Part shown: positions 7,903 through 13,920 of the stretch, in pieces
Layout of the letters: every line of letters starts with the position of its first letter
Numbering within the stretch: position 1 is the first letter of the stretch
From: Pontiellaceae bacterium
GTDB lineage: Bacteria > Verrucomicrobiota > Kiritimatiellia > Kiritimatiellales > Tichowtungiaceae
Assembly (NCBI GenBank): GCA_025457785.1
Contig: JALOTS010000023.1
Coordinates: 1-13,920 of the forward strand
Direction of reading: 5' to 3'
Length of the DNA stretch: 13,920 nt
The notes under the pieces: model-generated
The model's input: the letters and a program-made list of their open reading frames with translations, nothing else
Told to the model about the DNA's origin: nothing
Database searches by the model: none
Program-made: the position numbers and the translations under genes

Positions 7903-7920
7903 TTCCGGACTGTGCCGGAA
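7903..7920. promoter_or_regulatory. Inverted repeat TTCCGG-N6-CCGGAA upstream of glgX
   Basis: Perfect 6-bp arms (7903-7908, 7915-7920) around a 6-nt centre, about 90 bp before the debranching enzyme start. It could be an operator, or a hairpin if transcription starts upstream. There is no T tract after it, so it is not a good intrinsic terminator. Confidence 0.35.
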
Positions 7921-7974
7921 CAATGGACTCTTCCGCAATCCGTGTTATTCTCCGCTTTCCACCCGTTGGAATGG

Positions 7975-8002
7975 TTGAATTCCAAACCAGCCGGAGTACA
8001 CT
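7975..8002 (+). promoter_or_regulatory. Candidate promoter for glgX
   Basis: TTGAAT (7975-7980), a 16-nt spacer and TACACT (7997-8002). Each hexamer matches four of six consensus bases. Transcription would begin near 8009-8010, at or beside the ATG, which would make the transcript leaderless. The match is moderate. Confidence 0.35.
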
Positions 8003-8009
8003 GCAAACG

Positions 8010-9932
8010 ATGAAACCCGGTATTCACATTCGAAACAATGCCATTGATTTTATTGTCCATAGCAGGGCCAACCGGCTCTGGCTGCTTCTTTTTGATGCCG
8101 CCGACGACGAAGCCCCCTCCCGGAAAATTGAAATGACCCCCGGAGAAAACCATCTCTGGCACACCTCCGTTCCCGGAATCAAGCCCGGCGTGTTTTACCT
8201 CTACCGCACCGATGCCTTCCCCGATCAGTGGCTTCTGGATCCCTATGCCCGCGCGGTTTATTTTCCCCGCGCCTGGGGCGAAACGGACGGCCACAAACCC
8301 GGGCAGCACATCCGAACCGGAAGACTGTTTCCCAAGGGCATTGTTATCGAAGACACCTTTAACTGGGGAAGAAAAGAAAAACGCCCCGGCACTCCGCTCG
8401 AAAAAACAATTCTTTATGAGGCTCACCTGCGCGGCTTTACACGAGCCGAAGCCGATGGCACCTATCTGGATTTTATAAAAAAAATTCCTTACCTGAAATC
8501 GCTGGGCATTACCGCAGTCGAATTTCTGCCGCTTTTTGAATTCAATGAACTTGAATTTTTCATCGAAGGTGCAGACCGGAAACACCTGCTCAATTACTGG
8601 GGCTACAGCACCCTGTCCTTTTTTGCGCCGATGAGCCGCTACGCCGCCTCCAAAAAACCCGGCGCGGCTGTTGATGAATTTAAAACGCTGGTTAAGGCGC
8701 TTCATGCTGCGGATATCGAAATTATTCTGGATGTGGTTCTGAATCATACCGCCGAGGGGCCGTTCAACGGCCCGGTCTATAATTTCCGGGGATTGGACGA
8801 GGCCGCCTATTACATGATTTCTCATGACGGCACCTATCCGAACTGGAGCGGCTGCGGAAACACCTTCAACTGCAACCACCCCGTTGCCGCGCAACTGATC
8901 GTTGACTGCCTCACCTACTGGGCAGAGGAAATGCACGTTGACGGATTCCGCTTCGACCTTGCCACGGTGCTCTGCCGGGGAGCCGGCGGCGAACTGCTCG
9001 ATCAGCCCCCGGTCATCCGTGCAATTGAATCCTCCCCTGCTCTTAAAAAGGTTAAACTGATCGCTGAAGCGTGGGACGCGCTCGGCGGCTACCAGGTCGG
9101 CAATTTCCCCGGCAAACGGTTTTCCGACTGGAACGGGTGTTTCCGCGACGATATCCGGAGTTTTTGGAACGAGGGCGACACAGCGGGAAACCTCGCAACG
9201 CGGCTGGCCGGCAGTTCCGATCTCTACAAACACAACGGAAGTTCGCCGCTTAAAAGCATTAACTTCGTCACCGCGCACGACGGATTCACCCTCGCGGATC
9301 TCGTCACCTACGAACGAAAATATAACGAGGCGAACTGCGAACAAAATCGGGATGGCGAAAACTGCAATTACAGCGCCAACTTCGGGTTCGAAGGCCCGCT
9401 CGAGGAACCGGCCATCTGCGCCCGCCGGCTGAAACAGCAGAAAAATCTGCTCGCCACGCTGTTTCTGTCACGGGGAGTCCCCATGCTCAACGCCGGAGAT
9501 GAATTCGGGCGCACCCAGCTTGGAAACAACAATGCCTACTGTCAGGACAGTGAACTCTCCTGGATCAACTGGACACTCGTTGAAAAAAACAAAAACCTGC
9601 TCGACTTTACGCGGAATTTAATCGGACTGCGCAAAAAACACTTCTCCCTGCACATCAGAAAATTTTACACCGGCAGAGGCGATGTCGAGTGGATTGGCGC
9701 AGAAGGCCGACCCGTCCATTGGCAGGCCGACCGGGCGATCGGCATGAATATCAAAGGAGCCGATCCGTTGCTTCTGCTCTTCAACAACGAAGCGGTTCCT
9801 CTTTCCTTCACCCTGCCGAAAGGCAAGTGGAAGCTTGCTCTTTCCACGGATCCGGACACCGTTGCGCCGGCATATAACGACCATGAACTGTCCGTTCCCC
9901 CCAATTCCGTCTGCGTCCTGACACCGGACTGA
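8010..9932 (+). CDS. glgX: Glycogen debranching enzyme, GlgX/isoamylase type (GH13)
   Basis: The product is 640 residues, predicted to hydrolyse alpha-1,6 branch points in glycogen or limit dextrins in the cytoplasm. The N-terminal about 95 residues form a CBM48-like beta domain (FYLYRTD, LLDPYARAV). The GH13 barrel shows NYWGYSTLSFFAP, region I DVVLNHT (D241, H246), region II GFRFDLA with nucleophile D316, region III AEAWD with acid E353, and region IV TAHDGFT with D424. GDEFGRTQLGNNNAYCQDSE is typical of the isoamylase/GlgX/TreX branch. A small C-terminal beta domain ends the protein. It is somewhat shorter than usual family members because the N-terminus is trimmed. The start at 8010 is chosen because family similarity begins there; upstream in-frame codons run into the repeat-like stretch. 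GGAG lies 13 nt upstream, a poor Shine-Dalgarno distance. No other glycogen gene is in the window. Confidence 0.93.
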   Translation: MKPGIHIRNNAIDFIVHSRANRLWLLLFDAADDEAPSRKIEMTPGENHLWHTSVPGIKPGVFYLYRTDAFPDQWLLDPYARAVYFPRAWGETDGHKPGQHIRTGRLFPKGIVIEDTFNWGRKEKRPGTPLEKTILYEAHLRGFTRAEADGTYLDFIKKIPYLKSLGITAVEFLPLFEFNELEFFIEGADRKHLLNYWGYSTLSFFAPMSRYAASKKPGAAVDEFKTLVKALHAADIEIILDVVLNHTAEGPFNGPVYNFRGLDEAAYYMISHDGTYPNWSGCGNTFNCNHPVAAQLIVDCLTYWAEEMHVDGFRFDLATVLCRGAGGELLDQPPVIRAIESSPALKKVKLIAEAWDALGGYQVGNFPGKRFSDWNGCFRDDIRSFWNEGDTAGNLATRLAGSSDLYKHNGSSPLKSINFVTAHDGFTLADLVTYERKYNEANCEQNRDGENCNYSANFGFEGPLEEPAICARRLKQQKNLLATLFLSRGVPMLNAGDEFGRTQLGNNNAYCQDSELSWINWTLVEKNKNLLDFTRNLIGLRKKHFSLHIRKFYTGRGDVEWIGAEGRPVHWQADRAIGMNIKGADPLLLLFNNEAVPLSFTLPKGKWKLALSTDPDTVAPAYNDHELSVPPNSVCVLTPD

Positions 9933-9941
9933 AAAAAAATT

Positions 9942-10694
9942 CTACCACAGAGCATTCTGCGCGACAGCACAGTCTTTTTTAAAATCTCCGGGCTTCCGAA
10001 TAAACCCAATCGTAAAGGATGGCGGGAATTGTCCGTCAACCAGATCAAAAGTAAACCCGGCCAGCGAATAACCGCCGTATTGGTTACCCTGCTTAATGCT
10101 TCCAAACTTCAGAACCTGATTGTCACCAATCAGTAAACCCTGACCCGATACATCCCAGCTTCCGGCGGCCTGAATAAAGCTGTTCGTTAAGAAAACATAA
10201 GGAGAGGTCAACGTCAGGCAGGTCTCCAGACGAGTCCGATTGTTCCAGCTCACCGAGCGGAAATCCAACGAGCCGGCTTTTATGGATGCCGTCGCCGCAA
10301 CAAACTCAATTTCCGGACGATCAATACGCCACGGATCCTGCCCCGACACCCCTAACCCGCCGCCGTCAACGTTTGTCAGCTTCAGACTGCTTCCGCCCAT
10401 ACTGGTAATATCCAGTGAAAACGCCGTGCTGAATGCTCCGATATAACTGATCGTCCCGACAGGGCCATCCCATGCGTTCACAATATCCTGAACGGTTTGT
10501 TCCGTGCTGAGAGTCGCGGCATCCAGAACAACCCGCCCCGTCGCATCAACGTTGAACAGAAGAGTGATTTTCCCCGGAGTATTCATTTTTTCCAGAAGAA
10601 GCGTAGTGTTGGAAAACCTTACCGTAACCTCTGCGGAAACCAAAGACGCCAACAACGAAACCGCCAAAAAACAACTTCTTCCTGTTTGCCGCAT
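9942..10694 (-). CDS. Secreted protein of unrecognised family, tandem paralogue 1
   Basis: The product is 250 residues. A signal peptide is likely cut at VSA|E after residue 21. The start at 10694 is supported by GGGAGGG just upstream and by alignment with the two neighbours. The mature part opens EVTVRFS and carries the core shared by all three: NAWDGPVGTISY, GGGLGVSGQ, WRIDRPEIEF, SVSWN, GSWDVSGQGLLIGDNQ and GGYSLAGFTFD. Alternating hydrophobic and polar residues suggest a beta-sandwich. The GGGLGV-to-(E)F pattern loosely recalls the body of many PEP-CTERM-type exported proteins, but no PEP-CTERM tail is present. A unique tail of about 30 residues ends in KKDCAVAQNALW and contains a cysteine. 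It lies last in the minus-strand series, 129 bp after paralogue 2 and 9 bp from the convergent glgX stop. The function is unknown. Confidence 0.88.
   Translation of the reverse strand: MRQTGRSCFLAVSLLASLVSAEVTVRFSNTTLLLEKMNTPGKITLLFNVDATGRVVLDAATLSTEQTVQDIVNAWDGPVGTISYIGAFSTAFSLDITSMGGSSLKLTNVDGGGLGVSGQDPWRIDRPEIEFVAATASIKAGSLDFRSVSWNNRTRLETCLTLTSPYVFLTNSFIQAAGSWDVSGQGLLIGDNQVLKFGSIKQGNQYGGYSLAGFTFDLVDGQFPPSFTIGFIRKPGDFKKDCAVAQNALW
10443..10463 (-). repeat. 21-bp block identical in all three paralogues (copy 1)
   Basis: The same 21 bases occur here, at 11259-11279 and at 12061-12081, encoding part of the NAWDGPVGTISY core. Synonymous positions are conserved here although elsewhere the genes differ widely. 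Confidence 0.85.
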
Positions 10695-10823
10695 AATCCC
10701 TCCCGTCCTCCGCAAAACACATCCGGTGCCAACCCCGTTCAAAAGGCGACACTTTTCCGCGCAGGAGCACTCTTTGCCACAGCGTAAAATCTTCCGGAAC
10801 CATCTGATTTTCCGGTAAAAGCC

Positions 10824-11507
10824 TCAGTGCTTTATATCGATCAACGCATCATCACCGACCACATCAAAACTAAAGCCGGCCAGTGAATAGCCGCCCGTAT
10901 CATCACCCGGATACACATTTCCAAACCTCAAAAACTGATGATCGCCGATCCGTATCCCCTTCCCGGACACATCCCAGCGTCCGTCACGGGTTTCCAGCCG
11001 GTTCGTCAAGGAAACGGACGGACAGATCAACGTCATCTGAGCACCCGCGTCAGAACGGAAATTCCAGCTCACGGATTGAAAATCCAGCGTGCCTTCTTTA
11101 ATGGATGCCACAGCCGCAATAAACTCAAATCCGGGCCGGTCAATCCGCCATTCATTCTGACCGGACACCCCCAGCCCGCCGCCTTCGAAATCATTCATGG
11201 TGAACGCGCCGCCCCAGTCTTTAAGCTCTAAAATAAACACGGTGTTAAACGCTCCGGTATAACTGATCGTCCCGACAGGACCGTCCCATGCGTTCACGGT
11301 GTCCTGAAGAATCTGTTCGGAGTTATCGGCGGAGGCATCCAGAACCACTTTGCCATCCGCATCCACGCGGAACGACAACGTGATCAATCCCTGCATATTT
11401 GTTGTATTCAAAGAAAACGCATCTACAGAAAACTTCACTGACACTTCAGCGCAAACCGGTGACACCATCAACATAATTGCCCCGAAACAACCGCAAACTC
11501 TCCGCAT
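10824..11507 (-). CDS. Secreted protein of unrecognised family, tandem paralogue 2
   Basis: The product is 227 residues, homologous to the genes on both sides. A signal peptide is likely cut at VCA|E after residue 20. Two adjacent ATGs (11510, 11507) follow AAGGAG. The inner one gives a 7-nt spacing and aligns with the neighbours, so it is used here; the alternative adds one Met. The mature protein begins EVSVKFS and contains NAWDGPVGTISY, EGGGLGVSGQNEWRIDRP, SVSWNFRS, GRWDVSGKGIRIGDHQ and GGYSLAGFSFDVV. It ends only about ten residues after that last motif (IDIKH), so it lacks the tails of paralogues 1 and 3. It starts 52 bp after the stop of paralogue 3 with no evident promoter between, so the two are probably co-transcribed. 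The function is unknown. Confidence 0.88.
   Translation of the reverse strand: MRRVCGCFGAIMLMVSPVCAEVSVKFSVDAFSLNTTNMQGLITLSFRVDADGKVVLDASADNSEQILQDTVNAWDGPVGTISYTGAFNTVFILELKDWGGAFTMNDFEGGGLGVSGQNEWRIDRPGFEFIAAVASIKEGTLDFQSVSWNFRSDAGAQMTLICPSVSLTNRLETRDGRWDVSGKGIRIGDHQFLRFGNVYPGDDTGGYSLAGFSFDVVGDDALIDIKH
11259..11279 (-). repeat. 21-bp block identical in all three paralogues (copy 2)
   Basis: Second copy of the block also found at 10443-10463 and 12061-12081, in the same reading frame and at the same place in the gene. Confidence 0.85.
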
Positions 11508-11559
11508 CATACAACTCCTTGCTCTTCTTGAAAATCTATCCGTATCGCGACAACCGCCG

Positions 11560-12315
11560 CTACTCCCGCCCCTTCGGTGTCGCCACAGGAAAGCCTTCCG
11601 GAACACCGGAATTCCGGATCAAATCCGCTGTTCCGGAAAATCCCCCGCCCGCATCGACCACATCAAAACTGAATCCGGCCAGTGCATAACCGCTCGCGTC
11701 CTCGCCCGGAAACACATTCTCAAACCGCAGCGTCTGATTGTCACCAATCCGTATCCCCTGATCCGAAAGAGTCCATGTTCCGGCACGCGACGGAAGGCTG
11801 TTCGTTACAGAACCCAGCGGACAGGCCAATACCATATGGGCATCCAGTTTGGACCGATAGTTCCAGCTCACAGAGCGGAACTCCAGTACACCTGCGCCCA
11901 TGGCGGCTGTAGCTGCAATATATTCAAACCCCGGTCGATCAATGCGCCATGCGCTCCGCAAACCCACCCCCAGCCCGCCGCCTTCATGACACGACAGATT
12001 CAAACCGACTCCGCCCCAGCTTCTAATCTCCAAAAGAAACGTTGTATTAAACGCTCCGGCATAACTGATCGTCCCGACAGGGCCGTCCCAGGCGTTCACA
12101 GCATCCCGAAGAATCTGATGAGCTCCGGCCGTTGAGGCATCCAGCACAACATTTCCCGTCCCATCCACAATAAACAACAGCGTAATAGCGTAAACTTCAT
12201 TCGTCGTAGTCGGTAAAAGCGTATAATTGGAGAACTTAACCGACACTTCAGCGGAAACCAAAGATGCCATTAACAACCAGACCGCCCCGAAACAACCATA
12301 CCCCGCTCGCAGCAT
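11560..12315 (-). CDS. Secreted protein of unrecognised family, tandem paralogue 3
   Basis: The product is 251 residues, the first gene of the paralogue cluster in transcription order. GGGGAGGGG lies just upstream of the ATG at 12315. A signal peptide is likely cut at VSA|E after residue 22. The mature part begins EVSVKFS and shares the core NAWDGPVGTISY, EGGGLGV, WRIDRPGFEY, SVSWNYRS, IRIGDNQTLRF and GYALAGFSFDVV. The second glycine-rich block reads GVGLRSAW where the others have GVSGQ, and the WDVSG motif is changed to WTLSD. A tail of about 30 residues starts Gly-rich and ends VATPKGRE. A candidate promoter lies at 12358-12387, so the cluster may be expressed independently of map. No enzyme motif, lipobox or sorting signal is visible. 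Confidence 0.88.
   Translation of the reverse strand: MLRAGYGCFGAVWLLMASLVSAEVSVKFSNYTLLPTTTNEVYAITLLFIVDGTGNVVLDASTAGAHQILRDAVNAWDGPVGTISYAGAFNTTFLLEIRSWGGVGLNLSCHEGGGLGVGLRSAWRIDRPGFEYIAATAAMGAGVLEFRSVSWNYRSKLDAHMVLACPLGSVTNSLPSRAGTWTLSDQGIRIGDNQTLRFENVFPGEDASGYALAGFSFDVVDAGGGFSGTADLIRNSGVPEGFPVATPKGRE
12061..12081 (-). repeat. 21-bp block identical in all three paralogues (copy 3)
   Basis: Third copy of the block at 10443-10463 and 11259-11279. The flanking sequence on both sides is also nearly identical among the copies. Confidence 0.85.
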
Positions 12316-12357
12316 AACCCCTCCCCACGCGCCCTGCGCGTCAGCAACCAAGTCACG

Positions 12358-12387
12358 TATATACCATCAGCCGGCCTCTTTTTACAA
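12358..12387 (-). promoter_or_regulatory. Candidate promoter of the paralogue cluster
   Basis: On the minus strand TTGTAA (12387-12382) is followed after 18 nt by TATATA (12363-12358). Each matches the sigma70 consensus at four of six positions. The predicted start near 12351 gives a leader of about 36 nt that includes the GGGGAGGGG ribosome site of paralogue 3. It sits in the 137-bp gap after the map stop. Confidence 0.5.
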
Positions 12388-12452
12388 ACACTAAACGATG
12401 TCTTTCAGACTGGTTTTCGACACAACCTGCGGAAAACGGGCCAACACCTGTC

Positions 12453-13220
12453 CTACAAGGCGGCGCCGCTGTTTGGGGAGAGAGTAAGGATTTCGGGGGC
12501 TGAAATACCGACGGCAACCGTATGTTCAAAGTGCGCAGAAAGGCTTCCGTCACAGGTTACAGCGGTCCAATCGTCCTGCAGCACTTTAACTTTCGAGCCG
12601 CCCATGTTGACCATAGGTTCAATCGCGAGAGTCATTCCGGGTTTCAACTTCGGACCGCGCCCCGGTTTCCCAAAGTTCGGGATCTGCGGTTCTTCATGCA
12701 TGTCGCGACCGATGCCATGGCCGACAAATTCGCGCACAACAGAGAATCCCGCCGCTTCAACAACGGTTTGAATAGCATGCGAGATGTCGCCAAGGTGGTT
12801 TCCGGAAACCGCTTTGGCCACACCGGCCTCCAGCGCGGCCCTGGTGACCTCGAGAAGCCGCCTTTTTTCGTCATCCACCTTGCCAACCGCAACCGTAATG
12901 GCGGTGTCACCAATAAATCCGCCAAGGGAAATTCCCGTGTCAATGCTGACGATATCACCCTCGCGAATAACCCGTTTGCAGGGAATTCCATGCACCACTT
13001 CTTCGTTGATCGAAACACAAATCTGTCCTGGAAATCCACGATAGCCGTAAAACGCGCTGACCCCGCCGTGCCTGCGGATTAATTCAAACGCCGCAGTGTC
13101 AAGATCCAGAGTGGTTATACCGGGGCGGACCAGGGCAGCAAGATCATCGCGCACCTGAGCCGTGATCCGGTTCACGCGACGCATGGCGTCCAATTCAGGG
13201 GCTTTTTTAATAATGATCAT
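12453..13220 (-). CDS. map: Type I methionine aminopeptidase
   Basis: The product is 255 residues, the normal length for the bacterial enzyme, which removes the initiator methionine from nascent proteins in the cytoplasm. All five metal ligands are present: D94 (SIDTG), D105 (IGDTA), H168 (GHGIG), E201 (AIEPM) and E232 (HFEHT). The substrate-contacting histidines H77 (VVHGIP) and H175 (DMHEEP) are also present. The start at 13220 follows AAGGA with a 7-nt spacer. The adk stop TAA overlaps that Shine-Dalgarno site, with only 9 nt between the genes, so the two are translated from one message. The C-terminal tail after HTVAVG is a little unusual (ISAPEILTLSPNSGAAL). It lies in the secY-adk-map order of the spc operon. 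Confidence 0.98.
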   Translation of the reverse strand: MIIIKKAPELDAMRRVNRITAQVRDDLAALVRPGITTLDLDTAAFELIRRHGGVSAFYGYRGFPGQICVSINEEVVHGIPCKRVIREGDIVSIDTGISLGGFIGDTAITVAVGKVDDEKRRLLEVTRAALEAGVAKAVSGNHLGDISHAIQTVVEAAGFSVVREFVGHGIGRDMHEEPQIPNFGKPGRGPKLKPGMTLAIEPMVNMGGSKVKVLQDDWTAVTCDGSLSAHFEHTVAVGISAPEILTLSPNSGAAL

Positions 13221-13229
13221 ACATCGTCC

Positions 13230-13877
13230 TTATTCGCCGAGAAAGTCAAGGACGGATGCGGCAACTTGTTCAGGAGGTTCGCCCGCATTGATCGTGCGAA
13301 TCAGTTTTTGTTTTTCGTAATAGGCGATGAGCGGTGCCGTCTGTTTTTCATACACATCCAGCCGGTTTAAAATCGTCGCCTCACTGTCATCCGCTCGCTG
13401 ATACAGCCCGCCGCCGTCCAGATCGCAAACGTCCGGACGAACGGGCGGCTTATTGATCAGGTGATAAACCGCACCGCACTGTCTGCAAACCCGGCGCCCG
13501 GTCAAACGGGAAATCAGTATCGCATGAGGAACGACCAGATTGAAAACATGACGGATTCTGGCGTTTTTCTTTGTAAAAAGAAAATCCAGTCCTTCGGCCT
13601 GCCCTATCGTCCGGGGAAATCCGTCAAACATAAAATGGGCATGCGCACCCTCTGCCTCAATACGTTCTTCAATAATGCCCAGAACAACGGAATCCGGGAC
13701 GAGTGAACCGGACTCCATAAAGGATTTTGCTTTCATGCCGACCGGGGAACCGGACTGGAGGGCGGCACGAAGCATGTCGCCGGTGGACACATGGATAAAA
13801 TCAGTCCTGCGTCGGAGGTTTTCAGACAAAGTCCCTTTGCCGGCACCGGGTCCTCCGAGAAGAATGATCGCTCGCAT
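13230..13877 (-). CDS. adk: Adenylate kinase, zinc-type LID
   Basis: The product is 215 residues, the usual bacterial long form. It interconverts ATP + AMP and 2 ADP in the cytoplasm. The Walker A loop is GGPGAGKGT (8-16), the AMP site includes TGDMLR (32-37), and FDGFPRT (84-90) is the family signature. The LID (about 125-162) carries C131-x2-C134 and C151-x2-D154, a Cys3Asp zinc site of a kind known in Gram-positive and some other adenylate kinases. The start at 13877 lies 7 nt after the probable secY stop. An AGAAGG ribosome site overlaps the secY end. Spacing to map is 9 nt. Part of the conserved secY-adk-map operon. Confidence 0.98.
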   Translation of the reverse strand: MRAIILLGGPGAGKGTLSENLRRRTDFIHVSTGDMLRAALQSGSPVGMKAKSFMESGSLVPDSVVLGIIEERIEAEGAHAHFMFDGFPRTIGQAEGLDFLFTKKNARIRHVFNLVVPHAILISRLTGRRVCRQCGAVYHLINKPPVRPDVCDLDGGGLYQRADDSEATILNRLDVYEKQTAPLIAYYEKQKLIRTINAGEPPEQVAASVLDFLGE

Positions 13878-13884
13878 CAGTCTC

Positions 13885-13920
13885 TTACCTTCTGGATTTC
13901 AGTTTTCCTTTTTTCAAAAA
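13885..13920 (-). CDS. secY: C-terminal end of SecY (partial, runs off the window)
   Basis: In the frame ending TAA at 13887-13885 the minus strand reads FLKKGKLKSRR and then stop. This basic tail matches how SecY proteins end, just after the last membrane helix. It sits 7 nt upstream of adk, exactly where secY is expected in the spc operon. SecY is the central pore of the Sec export channel. Only 11 codons and the stop are visible, so the call rests on the tail plus gene order. Confidence 0.8.
   Translation of the reverse strand, partial: FLKKGKLKSRR

Noticed and set aside
7698..8009. N-terminal extension of the debranching enzyme by 104 codons
   Set aside because: The extra residues come from the hairpin-dense element and AT-rich leader; family similarity begins at the ATG at 8010.
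7869..9344. 491-codon open frame on the minus strand
   Set aside because: Antisense to glgX, whose catalytic motifs are intact; the predicted peptide is not protein-like.
9933..9941. Terminator between the convergent glgX and paralogue 1 genes
   Set aside because: Only 9 bp (an A run) separate the stops and no hairpin is visible there; termination must occur inside the opposing gene or by another mechanism.
10715..10740. Possible sigma54 promoter (TTGGCAC...TTGC) upstream of paralogue 1
   Set aside because: The GG and GC elements are 17 nt apart instead of 12, so the spacing is wrong.
11350..12135. 261-codon open frame on the plus strand
   Set aside because: Antisense across paralogues 2 and 3, which have signal peptides, Shine-Dalgarno sites and conserved motifs on the other strand.
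9942..12315. PEP-CTERM sorting signal on the paralogues
   Set aside because: None of the three ends with a Pro-Glu-Pro motif, hydrophobic helix and basic tail.

Overview
The window looks like a chromosomal piece from a Gram-negative bacterium. A Verrucomicrobia/Kiritimatiellota-type (PVC) origin is my best guess. The reasons are a secY-adk-map operon, a roughly 2,000-residue periplasmic alpha-2-macroglobulin, a receiver domain whose conserved lysine is followed by a Cys/Pro-containing loop of a kind I associate with PVC response regulators, and short repetitive intergenic DNA of a style common in those genomes. This placement is inference; no 16S rRNA or other decisive marker is present. No tRNA, rRNA, CRISPR array or transposase was seen.

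Layout, left to right. Positions 1-255 are non-coding, with two small hairpins and three imperfect 10-bp direct repeats. Positions 256-6231 (minus) encode one giant secreted alpha-2-macroglobulin-family protein with an intact Cys-Ser-Glu-Gln thioester motif. A divergent intergenic region leads to an Hpt phosphotransfer protein (6506-6868, plus) overlapping by ATGA a receiver-domain protein with an unrecognised helical C-terminus (6865-7596, plus). About 410 bp follow without a gene. They begin with a GC-rich, hairpin-dense stretch that looks like a dispersed repeat and continue into an AT-richer part with two clean palindromes. Next is a GlgX/isoamylase-type glycogen debranching enzyme (8010-9932, plus).

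Convergent to it, and only 9 bp away, lie three tandem paralogous genes on the minus strand (9942-10694, 10824-11507, 11560-12315). They encode secreted proteins of about 250 residues from a family I do not recognise. Upstream of them on the same strand are map (methionine aminopeptidase), adk (adenylate kinase) and the last 11 codons plus stop of what is almost certainly secY. secY-adk-map is the familiar distal part of the ribosomal-protein spc operon. Here map is followed by the paralogue cluster, which has its own candidate promoter, rather than by infA/rpmJ/rpsM.

How the genes fit together. secY-adk-map is core housekeeping (export channel, nucleotide balance, N-terminal methionine removal). 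The Hpt/receiver pair is a phosphorelay fragment whose kinase must be elsewhere. The debranching enzyme handles storage alpha-glucan. The alpha-2-macroglobulin is a probable periplasmic protease trap. The three paralogues are the least explained part and the best candidate for something undescribed: they share a strongly conserved core, an almost synonymous-invariant DNA block and divergent C-terminal tails.
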